Translations under genes and position numbers: made by a program
NCBI GenBank assembly: GCA_016788885.1
Contig: JAEURX010000052.1
Location: 1 to 64,000, forward strand
DNA from: Nitrospira sp.
Lineage (GTDB): Bacteria; Nitrospirota; Nitrospiria; Nitrospirales; Nitrospiraceae
Direction: 5' to 3'
Length of the DNA: 64,000 nt
The notes under the pieces: generated by a model
The model's database searches: none
What the model saw: the letters and a program-made list of their open reading frames with translations, nothing else
Told to the model about the DNA's origin: nothing
Part shown: positions 35,057 to 44,060 of the stretch, piece after piece
Layout of the letters: every line of letters begins with the position of its first letter
How positions within the stretch are numbered: position 1 is the first letter of the stretch

Positions 35057-35142
35057 TTGCGCGTCGACGTCGCCATGGCCGCTTCACGTTTCACCGAGCC
35101 GCGACGGAGGACCGTCATCGTTGACTGAGGCGACCGGACGAC

Positions 35143-36912
35143 ATGGCAAAACGCATTGCGCGAACGAAACCCACCACCGGCACCGCGTCAAAACGCCCCC
35201 TGCGCGCCTCTTCCCGTCCATTGACCGCACTCCAACGCGAGCAAGCCGCTCGCCGGCGCGCCGAACGCGCGCTCGACCGCGCCTCCAAAGAATTGCAACA
35301 CCGGGTGGAAGAGCTCCAGCGCGCGAAAGATGCCGCTGATGTCGCCAATCGTGCCAAGAGCGACTTTCTGGCCAGCATGAGCCACGAAATTCGGACGCCG
35401 ATGAACGCCATCATCGGCATGGCTGACCTGCTCTGGGACACGACGCTGACGCCTGAACAACGCAAATATCTCCGGATCTTTCGTCGCGCCGGGGCCAGCC
35501 TGCTGAGTCTGATCAACGACATTCTGGATTTGTCGAAAGTTGAATCGGGCCGGCTCGATCTGGACAACATCGACTTCGATCTCTCGGAGCTCATCGACAA
35601 GGCGAGTGAAATGTTGGCGCTTCGAGCCAATGAAAAGGGCCTTGAACTCGTCTGCCATCTCTCCAACGATGTGCCGTGCCACCTCATCGGTGATCCCAAC
35701 CGCCTCTACCAAGTCCTGCTCAATTTGCTCGGAAACGCGATCAAGTTCACCGAGAAGGGATCGGTGGTCATGACCATCACCAACGATCCGGACTGCTCGA
35801 CACCGGGCGCGATCCGGTTTTCGGTGACCGATACGGGTATCGGGGTGCCGCACGATAAAATCACGGCCATCTTCGACACCTTCACCCAGGCACACAGCAC
35901 GATTGCCCGCCGGTACGGGGGCACGGGGCTTGGACTGTCGATCTCGCAGCAGCTAGCCGGACTGATGGGCGGACGGATTTGGGTCGAGAGCACCCTGGGC
36001 AAAGGCAGTACGTTCCACTGCGTCGTGCAACTCGGCGTACAGGCCGACCCGCCCCCATCGAAGGCCGCAGGCGCACTGAATCTGAGCGGAGTCCGTTGTC
36101 TCGTGGTGGATGATTACCCGACCAATCGCTTGATCCTGAAAGAGACCCTCTTCGCCTGGGGTGCCGAGGTAGTCGAGGCGGACAGTGGTGAACAGGCCAT
36201 GGACGCCATCGAACTTGCGTTGAGTGCCAACATGCGGTTTGACCTACTGCTGCTGGACTGTCGTATGCCCGGCATGGATGGATTCGAAGTCATTGAACGC
36301 ATCCATGCGGATGCTCGGCTTCAGGACCTGACCATCATCATGCTGGCGTCAGATCGCTGGGCCGACGACATCGCCAAGACGTATGACCTGGGCCTGGGCG
36401 GATATCTGGTCAAGCCGATCCGGCGGTCCGATCTTCAACAAACCATCAGCATCGCTTTGGGCCGAAGCAAGCGTGGCTTGCCAGCTGCCCAATCGAGCAC
36501 GCCTGCTCCGGTCGCCCCCCAGGGGCGATCGTTACGGATCTTGCTGGTCGAAGACTCGCCCGACAATCAGGTATTGATCCAGTCGTATTTGAAAAGCACC
36601 TCTCACAGGATTGACTTGGCCGATAACGGTCAAATCGGCGTCGCCAAGTTTCAGAATGGGCACTATGATTTGATCCTCATGGATATGCAGATGCCGGTCA
36701 TGGACGGGCTGACAGCCACCCGGACCATCCGACGCTGGGAACAAGAACAGGGCTTGCCCGCAGTCCAGATCGTCGCCTTGACCGCCTTGGCACTAAAGGA
36801 AGAGTCGGCAAGAATCTTCGAAGCGGGATGCAACGCCCACATGACCAAACCACTCAAGAAAACCACGCTCCTTGAGCTACTCGCCGCCTACGAGAAGACA
36901 CGCGCGCAGTGA
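35143..36912 (+). CDS. soluble hybrid histidine kinase with two receivers
   Basis: The 589-residue protein has an Arg-rich N-terminus and coiled coil (about 25-70), HisKA with His81 ([15 protein letters not shown]), HATPase (to ~300; DTGIGVP, GGTGLGL), receiver 1 (~320-440; Asp372, but the conserved switch Thr is Ala402 in MLASD) and receiver 2 (~465-585; Asp514). No membrane or PAS sensor is present, so input probably comes from a partner protein. The Hpt gene that follows begins in its stop codon. Phosphorelay H81-D514-H55(Hpt) is the natural guess. Confidence 0.93.
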   Translation: MAKRIARTKPTTGTASKRPLRASSRPLTALQREQAARRRAERALDRASKELQHRVEELQRAKDAADVANRAKSDFLASMSHEIRTPMNAIIGMADLLWDTTLTPEQRKYLRIFRRAGASLLSLINDILDLSKVESGRLDLDNIDFDLSELIDKASEMLALRANEKGLELVCHLSNDVPCHLIGDPNRLYQVLLNLLGNAIKFTEKGSVVMTITNDPDCSTPGAIRFSVTDTGIGVPHDKITAIFDTFTQAHSTIARRYGGTGLGLSISQQLAGLMGGRIWVESTLGKGSTFHCVVQLGVQADPPPSKAAGALNLSGVRCLVVDDYPTNRLILKETLFAWGAEVVEADSGEQAMDAIELALSANMRFDLLLLDCRMPGMDGFEVIERIHADARLQDLTIIMLASDRWADDIAKTYDLGLGGYLVKPIRRSDLQQTISIALGRSKRGLPAAQSSTPAPVAPQGRSLRILLVEDSPDNQVLIQSYLKSTSHRIDLADNGQIGVAKFQNGHYDLILMDMQMPVMDGLTATRTIRRWEQEQGLPAVQIVALTALALKEESARIFEAGCNAHMTKPLKKTTLLELLAAYEKTRAQ

Positions 36913-37238
36913 TGCCAGACAGTCCAGAACACAGCCAGGCCACCATTCTCGTCCACATCAGTCAGGACCTCGAACCGATCGTCCCGGGATTCCTGGCCAA
37001 TCGCCGGCGGGATCTCGTGACAATCGAAGCCTGCCTGAAACAAAGCGACTTCAACACCATTCGCATGCTGGGCCATCGGATGAAAGGTGACGGCGGGGGA
37101 TACGGCTTTGATCATATCAGTGCGATCGGCGACCGACTGGAACAAGCCGCCATCGCACAAGATCCTGCGGCAGTCACCGCACAGGTGGCAGACCTGAAAG
37201 ACTTCCTCGTAAAGGTGACCGTCATCTACACTCCGTAG
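36912..37238 (+). CDS. histidine phosphotransfer (Hpt) protein
   Basis: The 108-residue four-helix protein has the Hpt site GHRMKGDGGGYGF with His55. Its ATG overlaps the hybrid kinase stop by one base (TGATG). It should pass phosphate from the kinase receivers to a final regulator, probably one of the receivers upstream. The short product ends just before the convergent kinase gene. Confidence 0.92.
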   Translation: MPDSPEHSQATILVHISQDLEPIVPGFLANRRRDLVTIEACLKQSDFNTIRMLGHRMKGDGGGYGFDHISAIGDRLEQAAIAQDPAAVTAQVADLKDFLVKVTVIYTP

Positions 37239-37262
37239 GGCCCCCGGCCGCCTTCACGCACA

Positions 37263-38702
37263 CTAGACTTCTGCGGTCTCCCTGCTCAGGACCGGTAATC
37301 GTAACCTGAACTCCGACCCCATCCCCACTTGCGTCTCGACTGCAACCGTTCCACCGTGCGCTTCGACAATGCCCTTTACGATGGCCAGCCCAAGTCCTGT
37401 GCCGCCGGAATCCCTCGCCCTCGCCCTGTCGGTGCGGTAGAAGTGATCGAACAGGTGCGGCAGATGCTCCGGTTCGATGCCATGCCCCGTATCCCTGACG
37501 GCAATCTCGATATGCCCCTCGGCCTGACGTAGCCGCACCACGACCTTACCTCCCGGCGGCGTATACCGAAGGCTGTTGTCGAGCAAATTGATCAGGGCCT
37601 GCTTCAGCCATTGCCCATCACCAGAGATCGGCGGCACCGACACCGCATCACACGTGAGGGTGATCCGCCGATCTTCGGCCAGCAGGGCCAATTCCGCAAG
37701 GAGATCTTCCACCAGCGATTGCAGCAATAAGGGCTCCAGCCGCATGGGCGGGCGATCCCCAGTGACCTTGGTCAATGCGAGCAACGACCGAGTCAGAGTG
37801 ATCAGCTTTTCCACCTGCTCCAGGTTGCCGATGAGGGCATCGCGGTACTCAGCTGTCGTTCTCGCCTTCTGCAGCGTCACCTCTAGATTTCCCTGGAGAA
37901 CGGTGAGCGGTGTCTGCATTTCATGTGCGGCGTAATCCACGAATCGCCGTTGGCTTCGGCTGCTTTTCTGAAAGCGGTCCATCATCGCGTTGAAGGCATG
38001 GGTCAAGCGATGGAACTCGCGAAAGGGAGAATCCAGCACCAGCCGTTCTCCCAGATCCGCCTCCGACATGGTTTCGGCTCGACGGCTGAGCTGCTCGATG
38101 GGGGTCAGCACCATCCTAGCGATCCAGACACTGCCAGCCCAGGCGATCAGCATGATGGCGCCGGAACCGATCATCAGCAGAATCGCCAACCCGCGCAGGG
38201 TCTCCTGCGCGTAGTGAAGAGATTCCTCCGCCTGTAGCACATACCGGATCCCGCCCTCTTTCGAGACAGGAATAGACACGCGCCGAATAGGCGACCCGTC
38301 CTGCAAGTGCACAAGATCGAAGACGGTCTCGCCGCGCGCCACCTGGTCGAGCAGAGTCCGAAGTACCGGCGGACGCGGGACGACGTCGGACCCCTTCCAC
38401 ACCAGCTGGCCGTCCACGGAGAGCACCCTCATCGTATGTGAGGCCTCGCGCAATTCATGCTGCTCCTCCTGACTCCGTCCGTTTTGGCCTAACGCGACGA
38501 GCTCGCCTCCCGCACTGCGGATCAGCTCGGGGCGCTGCTCAATGATCCGTCCAAGCGTGTCCGCCAGCTCCAACAACCGCCGGTCGACATAGCGGTTCAG
38601 CAAGGTTTCACCGCCGACATAGATCAGCAGAGAAAAGGCAAGCAACAGTCCCCCGACCAGCATCAAGGCCGTTGTTCGAATGAGTCGTCCCAGCGCGTTC
38701 AC
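37263..38702 (-). CDS. two-component sensor kinase (HAMP type)
   Basis: The 479-residue protein has membrane helices at about residues 10-32 and 170-195 around a periplasmic sensor domain, then HAMP (to ~245), HisKA with DYAAHEMQTPLTVLQGNL and HATPase with NLLDNSLRYTPPGG, DTGHGI and GGTGLGLAIV. This layout is like QseC/CusS-type kinases. Its start overlaps the stop of the response regulator gene (ATGA), so the pair is one unit. The signal is unknown. Confidence 0.93.
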   Translation of the reverse strand: MNALGRLIRTTALMLVGGLLLAFSLLIYVGGETLLNRYVDRRLLELADTLGRIIEQRPELIRSAGGELVALGQNGRSQEEQHELREASHTMRVLSVDGQLVWKGSDVVPRPPVLRTLLDQVARGETVFDLVHLQDGSPIRRVSIPVSKEGGIRYVLQAEESLHYAQETLRGLAILLMIGSGAIMLIAWAGSVWIARMVLTPIEQLSRRAETMSEADLGERLVLDSPFREFHRLTHAFNAMMDRFQKSSRSQRRFVDYAAHEMQTPLTVLQGNLEVTLQKARTTAEYRDALIGNLEQVEKLITLTRSLLALTKVTGDRPPMRLEPLLLQSLVEDLLAELALLAEDRRITLTCDAVSVPPISGDGQWLKQALINLLDNSLRYTPPGGKVVVRLRQAEGHIEIAVRDTGHGIEPEHLPHLFDHFYRTDRARARDSGGTGLGLAIVKGIVEAHGGTVAVETQVGMGSEFRLRLPVLSRETAEV

Positions 38703-39382
38703 GATTGGGGCTCCTGTTCTTCCAACATGTAGCCGGCGCCACGAACCGTGGTGATCAGGGAAGGAGCGAAATCTCTGTCGATTTTCGCCCGAAGCGCCCG
38801 GATATGCGCATCCACGATATTCGTCATCGGGTCATAACTGATGTCCCACACATGCTCGATGATGGCGGTCCTCGTGAGCACCCGATTCTTATTCCTGAGC
38901 AGAAAATCCAACAAGGCATATTCCTTATTGGTCAACGCGATTTCGGTCCCTCGCCTCCACACTCGATGGGTCGCGGGATCGAGTTCCAAATCCGCCGCCT
39001 TCAGCCTCGCCTGTAGCTGCGGACCGCCCCGACGCAACAGCGCTCTCGCCCTCGCCAGAAGTTCTGCAAAGGCGAACGGCTTCGTCAGGTAATCGTCGGC
39101 CCCCAAGTCCAGACCCGAGACCTTGTCTTGGGTCGTGTCACGCGCAGTGAGGAGAAACACCGGAGCCGTGACGCCTGCGTCACGCAAACGACGGCAGAGC
39201 GTCAGTCCATCAATCTGCGGCAGCATGATGTCGAGGATGAATAGGTCATAGGGATTGAGGGTACCGAAGTGGAGTCCCTGTTCGCCGTCAACCGCCACAT
39301 CCACCGCGTACCGCTCCTCTCTGAGCCCTTTTCTCAGAAATTGGGCCAGATCGGCATCATCTTCTACCAAGAGAATACGCAT
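38699..39382 (-). CDS. OmpR-family response regulator
   Basis: The 227-residue product has an N-terminal receiver (RILLVEDDADL; phosphoacceptor Asp in LFILDIMLPQIDG; KPF) and a C-terminal winged helix (LTNKEYALLDFLLRNKNRVLTR, then VDAHIRALRAKI). ATG 39382 is preceded by AGAGGG; the longer frame is not supported. It pairs with the sensor kinase downstream. Confidence 0.95.
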   Translation of the reverse strand: MRILLVEDDADLAQFLRKGLREERYAVDVAVDGEQGLHFGTLNPYDLFILDIMLPQIDGLTLCRRLRDAGVTAPVFLLTARDTTQDKVSGLDLGADDYLTKPFAFAELLARARALLRRGGPQLQARLKAADLELDPATHRVWRRGTEIALTNKEYALLDFLLRNKNRVLTRTAIIEHVWDISYDPMTNIVDAHIRALRAKIDRDFAPSLITTVRGAGYMLEEQEPQS

Positions 39383-39525
39383 ATGGGTTCCCTCTAACGC
39401 GGCGCGCGCACTGCAGATATCCCCCTCGACTGGTAGCCGCACGCGTCAGACATATCTTAGTACAAGCGTATCGCCGAATTCGATGTACGGACGCGCAGAA
39501 CACTTCGCCTCGGACACGTTCAATG

Positions 39526-40143
39526 CTAGACACCATGACAGAACTCGAGGGCACGGTCCTGGCGAGCAGCCGAGCGACGAAGGGTAATCCACTCATAGAT
39601 GGATTCGTAGGCTCGTGCGATACGTGTCTCTAGACCTTCATTGCCCACCTCCCCTCGTGACAAGTCCGACGGAATGACCGCTTGCCAGTTGAGATCAGGA
39701 GCCCGCTGCACTTGCGAAGCCGAGGTGGCGACCAGCGCCAATTCACGGAATTCCCGATGGAGTCGCAATACTTCCGGGGCATCGATCGGGCCGTAAATAG
39801 TGCCCACGATGGGGATGGGACTCCTGCGCATCAACGGAAAGGCGACCGAACCGGCATGAACATGGATCATGTCGAAGGTGGGCGCCATGGCGAAGGCCTT
39901 CTCCAGCGCCAACATGGCCAGCGCGTCGGCAAGGTGCCGCTTTGGCATCGGATAGGCTCGCATGGCCAACGGCGCTACTGGAATCACCCTCCCGACGGTG
40001 TGACTATCTCCACTGGCAAACACCGTGACGTCATGCCTCAGACGGAGCAACCCTTCACTCAGCGATGCAATCATTCGTCCCTCTGGACCTTCACTGTGCA
40101 GTGACACAGCTTCATAAAACGGACCGATCTGCGCAATGTTCAT
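39526..40143 (-). CDS. internally shortened GT4 glycosyltransferase
   Basis: The 205-residue product matches the N-terminal Rossmann domain of GT4 glycosyltransferases (MNIAQIGPFYEAV, then DVTVFASGDSHT, FDMIHVHAGSVAFPLM, LVATSASQVQRAPDLNW). After that it should continue for some 150-200 residues with the donor-binding domain, but it jumps to a short tail LETRIARAYESIYEWITLRR that looks like the end of such proteins. So the nucleotide-sugar domain seems to be deleted in frame. Activity is unlikely. The ATG has GGAGAAAG upstream. It stands alone between the kinase pair and tRNA-Ala. Confidence 0.7.
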   Translation of the reverse strand: MNIAQIGPFYEAVSLHSEGPEGRMIASLSEGLLRLRHDVTVFASGDSHTVGRVIPVAPLAMRAYPMPKRHLADALAMLALEKAFAMAPTFDMIHVHAGSVAFPLMRRSPIPIVGTIYGPIDAPEVLRLHREFRELALVATSASQVQRAPDLNWQAVIPSDLSRGEVGNEGLETRIARAYESIYEWITLRRSAARQDRALEFCHGV

Positions 40144-40553
40144 GTTCTTTCTCCACCTATATCGTTAGGACCGCTCCTGCGCGCTCAGCGTGCCTCATCC
40201 GACTGCAGCGGCCAAACAGCCGCATCGGACACACCCCGGAGCAAAAGAAAGAATAGTGCGAGAAAGATGAAGATTCGTCGAAGAAGGGATGAAGCTTCGG
40301 TGAGACGAGGCGGTTCCGGAAAGGCTCTCTAGGACAACGGCTCGGACACGAAGAACACGCGACGTGTTATCGATGAAGAGTACGAGTGGATCACCACCCT
40401 GCCGAGTACCCGCGCATTATTGACGATCAGCGTTGGACGGGCGTGAGAAATCGCCCTCCACCCAACGGCAAACGGAGGTGAACGCTACCTGACGGCTGAA
40501 GTCTGCGGAGACTACGTGAGGTTGTTGCAGCTAGTGGCAGGAAACAATAAGTT
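40144..40553. other. 410-bp region without a supported gene
   Basis: No coding frame with a ribosome site or family signal and no tandem repeat was found between the shortened glycosyltransferase and tRNA-Ala. It may hold remnants of deleted genes, but nothing recognisable is left. Confidence 0.45.
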
Positions 40554-40629
40554 TGGTGGAGGGCAGGGGAGTTGAACCCCCGACCCCTACGTTGCGAACG
40601 TAGTGCTCTCCCAACTGAGCTAGCCCCCC
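40554..40629 (-). tRNA. tRNA-Ala (anticodon CGC)
   Basis: On the minus strand: acceptor GGGGGGC/GCCCTCC (one G.T pair), D-stem GCTC/GAGC, anticodon stem CTACG/CGTAG around loop TTCGCAA, T-arm with TTCAACT, discriminator A and CCA. It reads GCG. Confidence 0.96.
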
Positions 40630-40708
40630 ACAACTTGAACGGCATTATACACAACCAGCGCGCCAGTCTCCAGATGAAGTTAACGTGATGGTTCTGCGAA
40701 GCAACCCA

Positions 40709-41380
40709 TCACGGATACTGAAAACCGACTGCCGGTTGAGGAGGATCCGTCACCACTACCCGCCGCCCTTCCACTCGCAACCGCCCTTCGGCATAGAGCT
40801 GAACGGCTCGTGGATAGATGCGATGTTCGTGCTCCAAAATACGAGCGGCTAACGTGTCGGCCGTGTCCCCTTCGACAATCGGCACGGCCGCCTGAATGAT
40901 GATCGGGCCTTCGTCCACGCCTTCCGTGACGAAATGCACGGTGCAGCCCGCAATTTTGCAGCCGTGTTCGATGGCTTTCTTCTGTACATCCAGGCCAGGA
41001 AACGAAGGAAGCAGCGACGGATGAATATTCATCATTCGGTTTTCATAGGCTGAGACCAGCACCGCGGTGACGATTTTCATGTACCCGGCCAGTAGCACCA
41101 CATCCACTTCATGCTTCTGCAACACTTCAAGGACGGCACGGTCATAGGCCTCGCGGCTCTCCGGTCTCCCCGCAAAAGGTTTGGGATCGAGCCACACCGC
41201 CGGCGCGCCATGCGTGCGTGCGCGCTCGAGAGCCACGGCATCCTGCTTGTTACTGATCACCACGGCGATCTCTGCCGACAGCGCATCCCGCTCAATGGCG
41301 TCGATGATCGCCTGCAGATTGGATCCCCGTCCGGAAGCCAAGACACCGAGCCGCACGAGCCGAGGCGCCTTAGCCGACAT
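40709..41380 (-). CDS. purN: phosphoribosylglycinamide formyltransferase
   Basis: PurN formylates GAR with 10-formyl-THF in purine synthesis. The family motifs are [38 protein letters not shown] with His, and [13 protein letters not shown] with Asp. The length of 223 residues is normal. It overlaps purM by 11 bp and is the second gene of purM-purN. Confidence 0.96.
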   Translation of the reverse strand: MSAKAPRLVRLGVLASGRGSNLQAIIDAIERDALSAEIAVVISNKQDAVALERARTHGAPAVWLDPKPFAGRPESREAYDRAVLEVLQKHEVDVVLLAGYMKIVTAVLVSAYENRMMNIHPSLLPSFPGLDVQKKAIEHGCKIAGCTVHFVTEGVDEGPIIIQAAVPIVEGDTADTLAARILEHEHRIYPRAVQLYAEGRLRVEGRRVVVTDPPQPAVGFQYP

Positions 41381-42407
41381 ACTCGACCACCCCTTCGTCG
41401 GTCTGCTGTGCGACCATCTCGCCGATGTGATACGCCTGCTCCCCTAACTCACGAGCCTTCGCCATGACCCGATCAGCATGATCGGGAGCCACGACCAGGA
41501 TCAGGCCGATTCCCATGTTGAAGACGCGATACATTTCATCCAGCGGCACCGAGCCGCGCGCCTGAATCGCCTCGAAAATCGGCAACACCGGCCAGGACCC
41601 ACGACGAATCCGCGCGCCGCATCGCGCTGGAAAGACTCGCGGCAAATTATCGGTGATCCCCCCGCCGGTGATATGGGCAATCCCCTTGATCGGACAGCAT
41701 TCCATCAGCGACAGCACTTGCTTCGCATAAATCCGCGTGGGCGTGAGCAGGGTCTCGCCGAGCGGTCCGCCTAATTCCGGCATGACCGTTTCGACGGTCA
41801 ACCGGCTTCGCTCCAGCAGGACTTTCCGCACGAGGGAAAAGCCGTTGCTGTGCACACCGCTCGAGGCCAACCCGATGATCACGTCACCCGGAACAATCTG
41901 CTTTCCGTCGATGATCTTCGGACGATCCACGACGCCCACGGCAAAACCAGCCAAGTCGTATTCACCGTCGCCGTAAAACGAGGGCATCTCGGCTGTTTCA
42001 CCGCCGATCAACGCACAGCCTGCTTGACGGCAGCCGTCGGAAATCCCCTTCACCACCGCTGCCGCCGTCGCGATGGACAGTTTGCCCGTGGCGAAGTAAT
42101 CGAGAAAGAACAATGGCTCCGCACCGCTCACGGCGATATCGTTGACGCACATCGCGACCAGGTCGATGCCGACCGTGTCGTGTTTGTCCATGAGGAAGGC
42201 GATCTTGAGTTTCGTCCCGACGCCGTCCGTTCCCGACACGAGCACCGGATCCTGGTAACGATTGGCCTGGAACCGGAAGAGGCCACCGAAGCCGCCCAGA
42301 TCGGTCATCACCTCAGGGCGAAACGTCGCCCGCACATGCGGCTTGATTCGCTCGACGAATTCATCGCCGGCATCGATATCGACTCCGGCATCACGATAGG
42401 TAGTCAT
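41370..42407 (-). CDS. purM: phosphoribosylformylglycinamidine cyclo-ligase
   Basis: PurM closes the imidazole ring of AIR from FGAM using ATP. Family motifs: [53 protein letters not shown] and [14 protein letters not shown]. The length of 345 residues is typical. The ATG has a promoter immediately upstream (42417-42446) but no Shine-Dalgarno sequence, so the mRNA is probably near-leaderless. purN follows with overlap. Upstream lies the 120-bp hairpin repeat. Confidence 0.97.
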   Translation of the reverse strand: MTTYRDAGVDIDAGDEFVERIKPHVRATFRPEVMTDLGGFGGLFRFQANRYQDPVLVSGTDGVGTKLKIAFLMDKHDTVGIDLVAMCVNDIAVSGAEPLFFLDYFATGKLSIATAAAVVKGISDGCRQAGCALIGGETAEMPSFYGDGEYDLAGFAVGVVDRPKIIDGKQIVPGDVIIGLASSGVHSNGFSLVRKVLLERSRLTVETVMPELGGPLGETLLTPTRIYAKQVLSLMECCPIKGIAHITGGGITDNLPRVFPARCGARIRRGSWPVLPIFEAIQARGSVPLDEMYRVFNMGIGLILVVAPDHADRVMAKARELGEQAYHIGEMVAQQTDEGVVEYVG

Positions 42408-42416
42408 TGGGGCCGC

Positions 42417-42446
42417 ATCTTAGCGATGGACGAAAGGATAGGTCAA
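42417..42446 (-). promoter_or_regulatory. promoter giving a near-leaderless purM mRNA
   Basis: On the minus strand TTGACC, 18 bp, TAAGAT, then nine bases before ATG 42407. Predicted start is about 42410, a leader of three bases. No ribosome site is present. Confidence 0.5.
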
Positions 42447-42486
42447 CATCAGAGATGGACATCAGGGCACTCGCCGTTACGAACAC

Positions 42487-42606
42487 GTTGCTCAAAACGG
42501 TCGTCCAGCAAGGCCGCAAGGAGCCGACGCGAGTGAGGCGTACCCTCGGGGTACGTCGCAGGGAGCGTCGCGACTGAGAACGCCGCTGGCGGCCGTTTTC
42601 AGCAAC
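42487..42606. repeat. 120-bp palindromic hairpin element between ntrX and purM
   Basis: The ends GTTGCTCAAAACGG and CCGTTTTCAGCAAC form a 14-bp stem with one mismatch. Inside it CCAGC/GCTGG, CGACGC/GCGTCG and CGTACCC-TCG-GGGTACG form further stems, so the whole region can fold as a nested cruciform. It fills the gap between the stop of ntrX (42612) and the purM promoter. It looks like the recurring intergenic palindromes I associate with Nitrospira-type genomes, but only one copy is in this window. It may act as terminator for ntrYX. Confidence 0.65.
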
Positions 42607-42611
42607 TTGCC

Positions 42612-44012
42612 TTACATTTCGGGACGCATCTCCACATCAAGCAACTTAATCTTCCGATGCAAATGGCTGCGCTCGATCTTGAGGTCTTCGGCGGTGCGGG
42701 AAATGTTCCAATGATGCTCGCGCAGTTTGCGGGCGATAAATTCTTTCTCAAACGCATTGCGGGCATCGCGGAGCGAATCATACGGTCTGGTCAGCAATGT
42801 ATTGGCCGGTTGCACACCGGCGGCCGATTGTGCGACCAGCGGTTGAGGACGCACCTGCAAGGCGACGGAGGCATGCGCCGCTTCGATTACCGGACCGGGC
42901 ACCATAATCATCAGCCGCTCAATCAAATTCCGCAGTTCACGGATATTCCCCGGCCATTCATACTGCATGAACACATCCATGGCCTCCGGCGACACCTGTT
43001 TGATCTTCAGGCCCTGCTCTTCTGCATGCACGCGCAAGAAATGCTTCACCAGCAACGGGATGTCCTCACGGCGATCGCGCAGGGTGGGCACCACAATCGG
43101 CACCACGTTCAGCCGATAGAACAGGTCTTCACGGAACGTCCCCTTCTCGATCTCCTGCAGCAGATCCTTATTCGAGGCGGCCAGCACCCGTACATCCACC
43201 TTGATCAACTTGGTCCCCCCGACCCGCGTGAACTGCTGTTCCTGAAGGGCACGCAACACCTTGGCCTGCGTGCTCAGACTCATGTCCGCAATTTCGTCCA
43301 AAAACAACGTGCCGCCGTCGGCTTGTTCGAACTGGCCCCGCTTCATGGTGGTCGCTCCGCTGAAGGCCCCGCGCTCGTGACCGAACAACTCGCTCTCGAT
43401 CAAGGTTTCAGGAATCGCCGCGCAGTTCACCGCCACAAAAGGCCGGGTCGCCCTGTGGCTATGCTGATGGATGGCCCTGGCCACCAATTCCTTCCCGGTG
43501 CCGTTTTCGCCGCCGATCAACACACGACTGTTCGTGGGACCGGCCGTTTCGATCAGTTGCTTCAACTGTTGCATGACCGGCGCCTGCCCGATGAGTTCGA
43601 ACTTCCGTTCGACCTTCGTGCGGAGGCTGCGGTTCTCCTGCTCCAGCCGATGCTGATCCAGAGCGTGCTTGACCCTGAGCGTCACATTTTCAAGCGAGAG
43701 CGGCTTTTCGATATAGTCGTAGGCGCCCAACTTGATCGCCTTCACCGCGGTCTCGATCGACCCATGCCCGGACATCATCATTACCTGCGTGCTGGGCACC
43801 AGTTCGCGCAGGCGTTTGAGTGTCTCTAGTCCGTCCATCTCAGGCATCCAGATGTCCAGCATCATCAGTTCGGGTGGATTCATGGCGCAATGTTTGAGGG
43901 CCTCCATGCCGCTTTTGGCCACACTCACGTCATACCCTTCATCCTCCAGGATGCTGCTCAAGGAATTCAGAATGGAGACTTCATCATCGACAATGAGAAT
44001 CGAAGCAGACAT
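42612..44012 (-). CDS. ntrX: NtrX-like sigma-54-dependent response regulator
   Basis: The 466-residue product has a receiver domain (Asp in MMLDIWMPEMDG; EKPL), an AAA+ domain (~145-380) with Walker A GENGTGKE, DEIADMS and the contact loop as GAFSGA in place of GAFTGA, and a C-terminal Fis-type helix (ISRTAEDLKIERSHLHRKI). It follows the NtrY-like kinase gene by 48 bp; together they are NtrYX-type and may react to nitrogen or redox state. The T-to-S change in the sigma-54 loop is conservative and may allow lower activity. Confidence 0.92.
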   Translation of the reverse strand: MSASILIVDDEVSILNSLSSILEDEGYDVSVAKSGMEALKHCAMNPPELMMLDIWMPEMDGLETLKRLRELVPSTQVMMMSGHGSIETAVKAIKLGAYDYIEKPLSLENVTLRVKHALDQHRLEQENRSLRTKVERKFELIGQAPVMQQLKQLIETAGPTNSRVLIGGENGTGKELVARAIHQHSHRATRPFVAVNCAAIPETLIESELFGHERGAFSGATTMKRGQFEQADGGTLFLDEIADMSLSTQAKVLRALQEQQFTRVGGTKLIKVDVRVLAASNKDLLQEIEKGTFREDLFYRLNVVPIVVPTLRDRREDIPLLVKHFLRVHAEEQGLKIKQVSPEAMDVFMQYEWPGNIRELRNLIERLMIMVPGPVIEAAHASVALQVRPQPLVAQSAAGVQPANTLLTRPYDSLRDARNAFEKEFIARKLREHHWNISRTAEDLKIERSHLHRKIKLLDVEMRPEM

Positions 44013-44060
44013 GCATCCCCCACATACGATCCGGCAACAGCAACACGATCGTTCGTTCCT

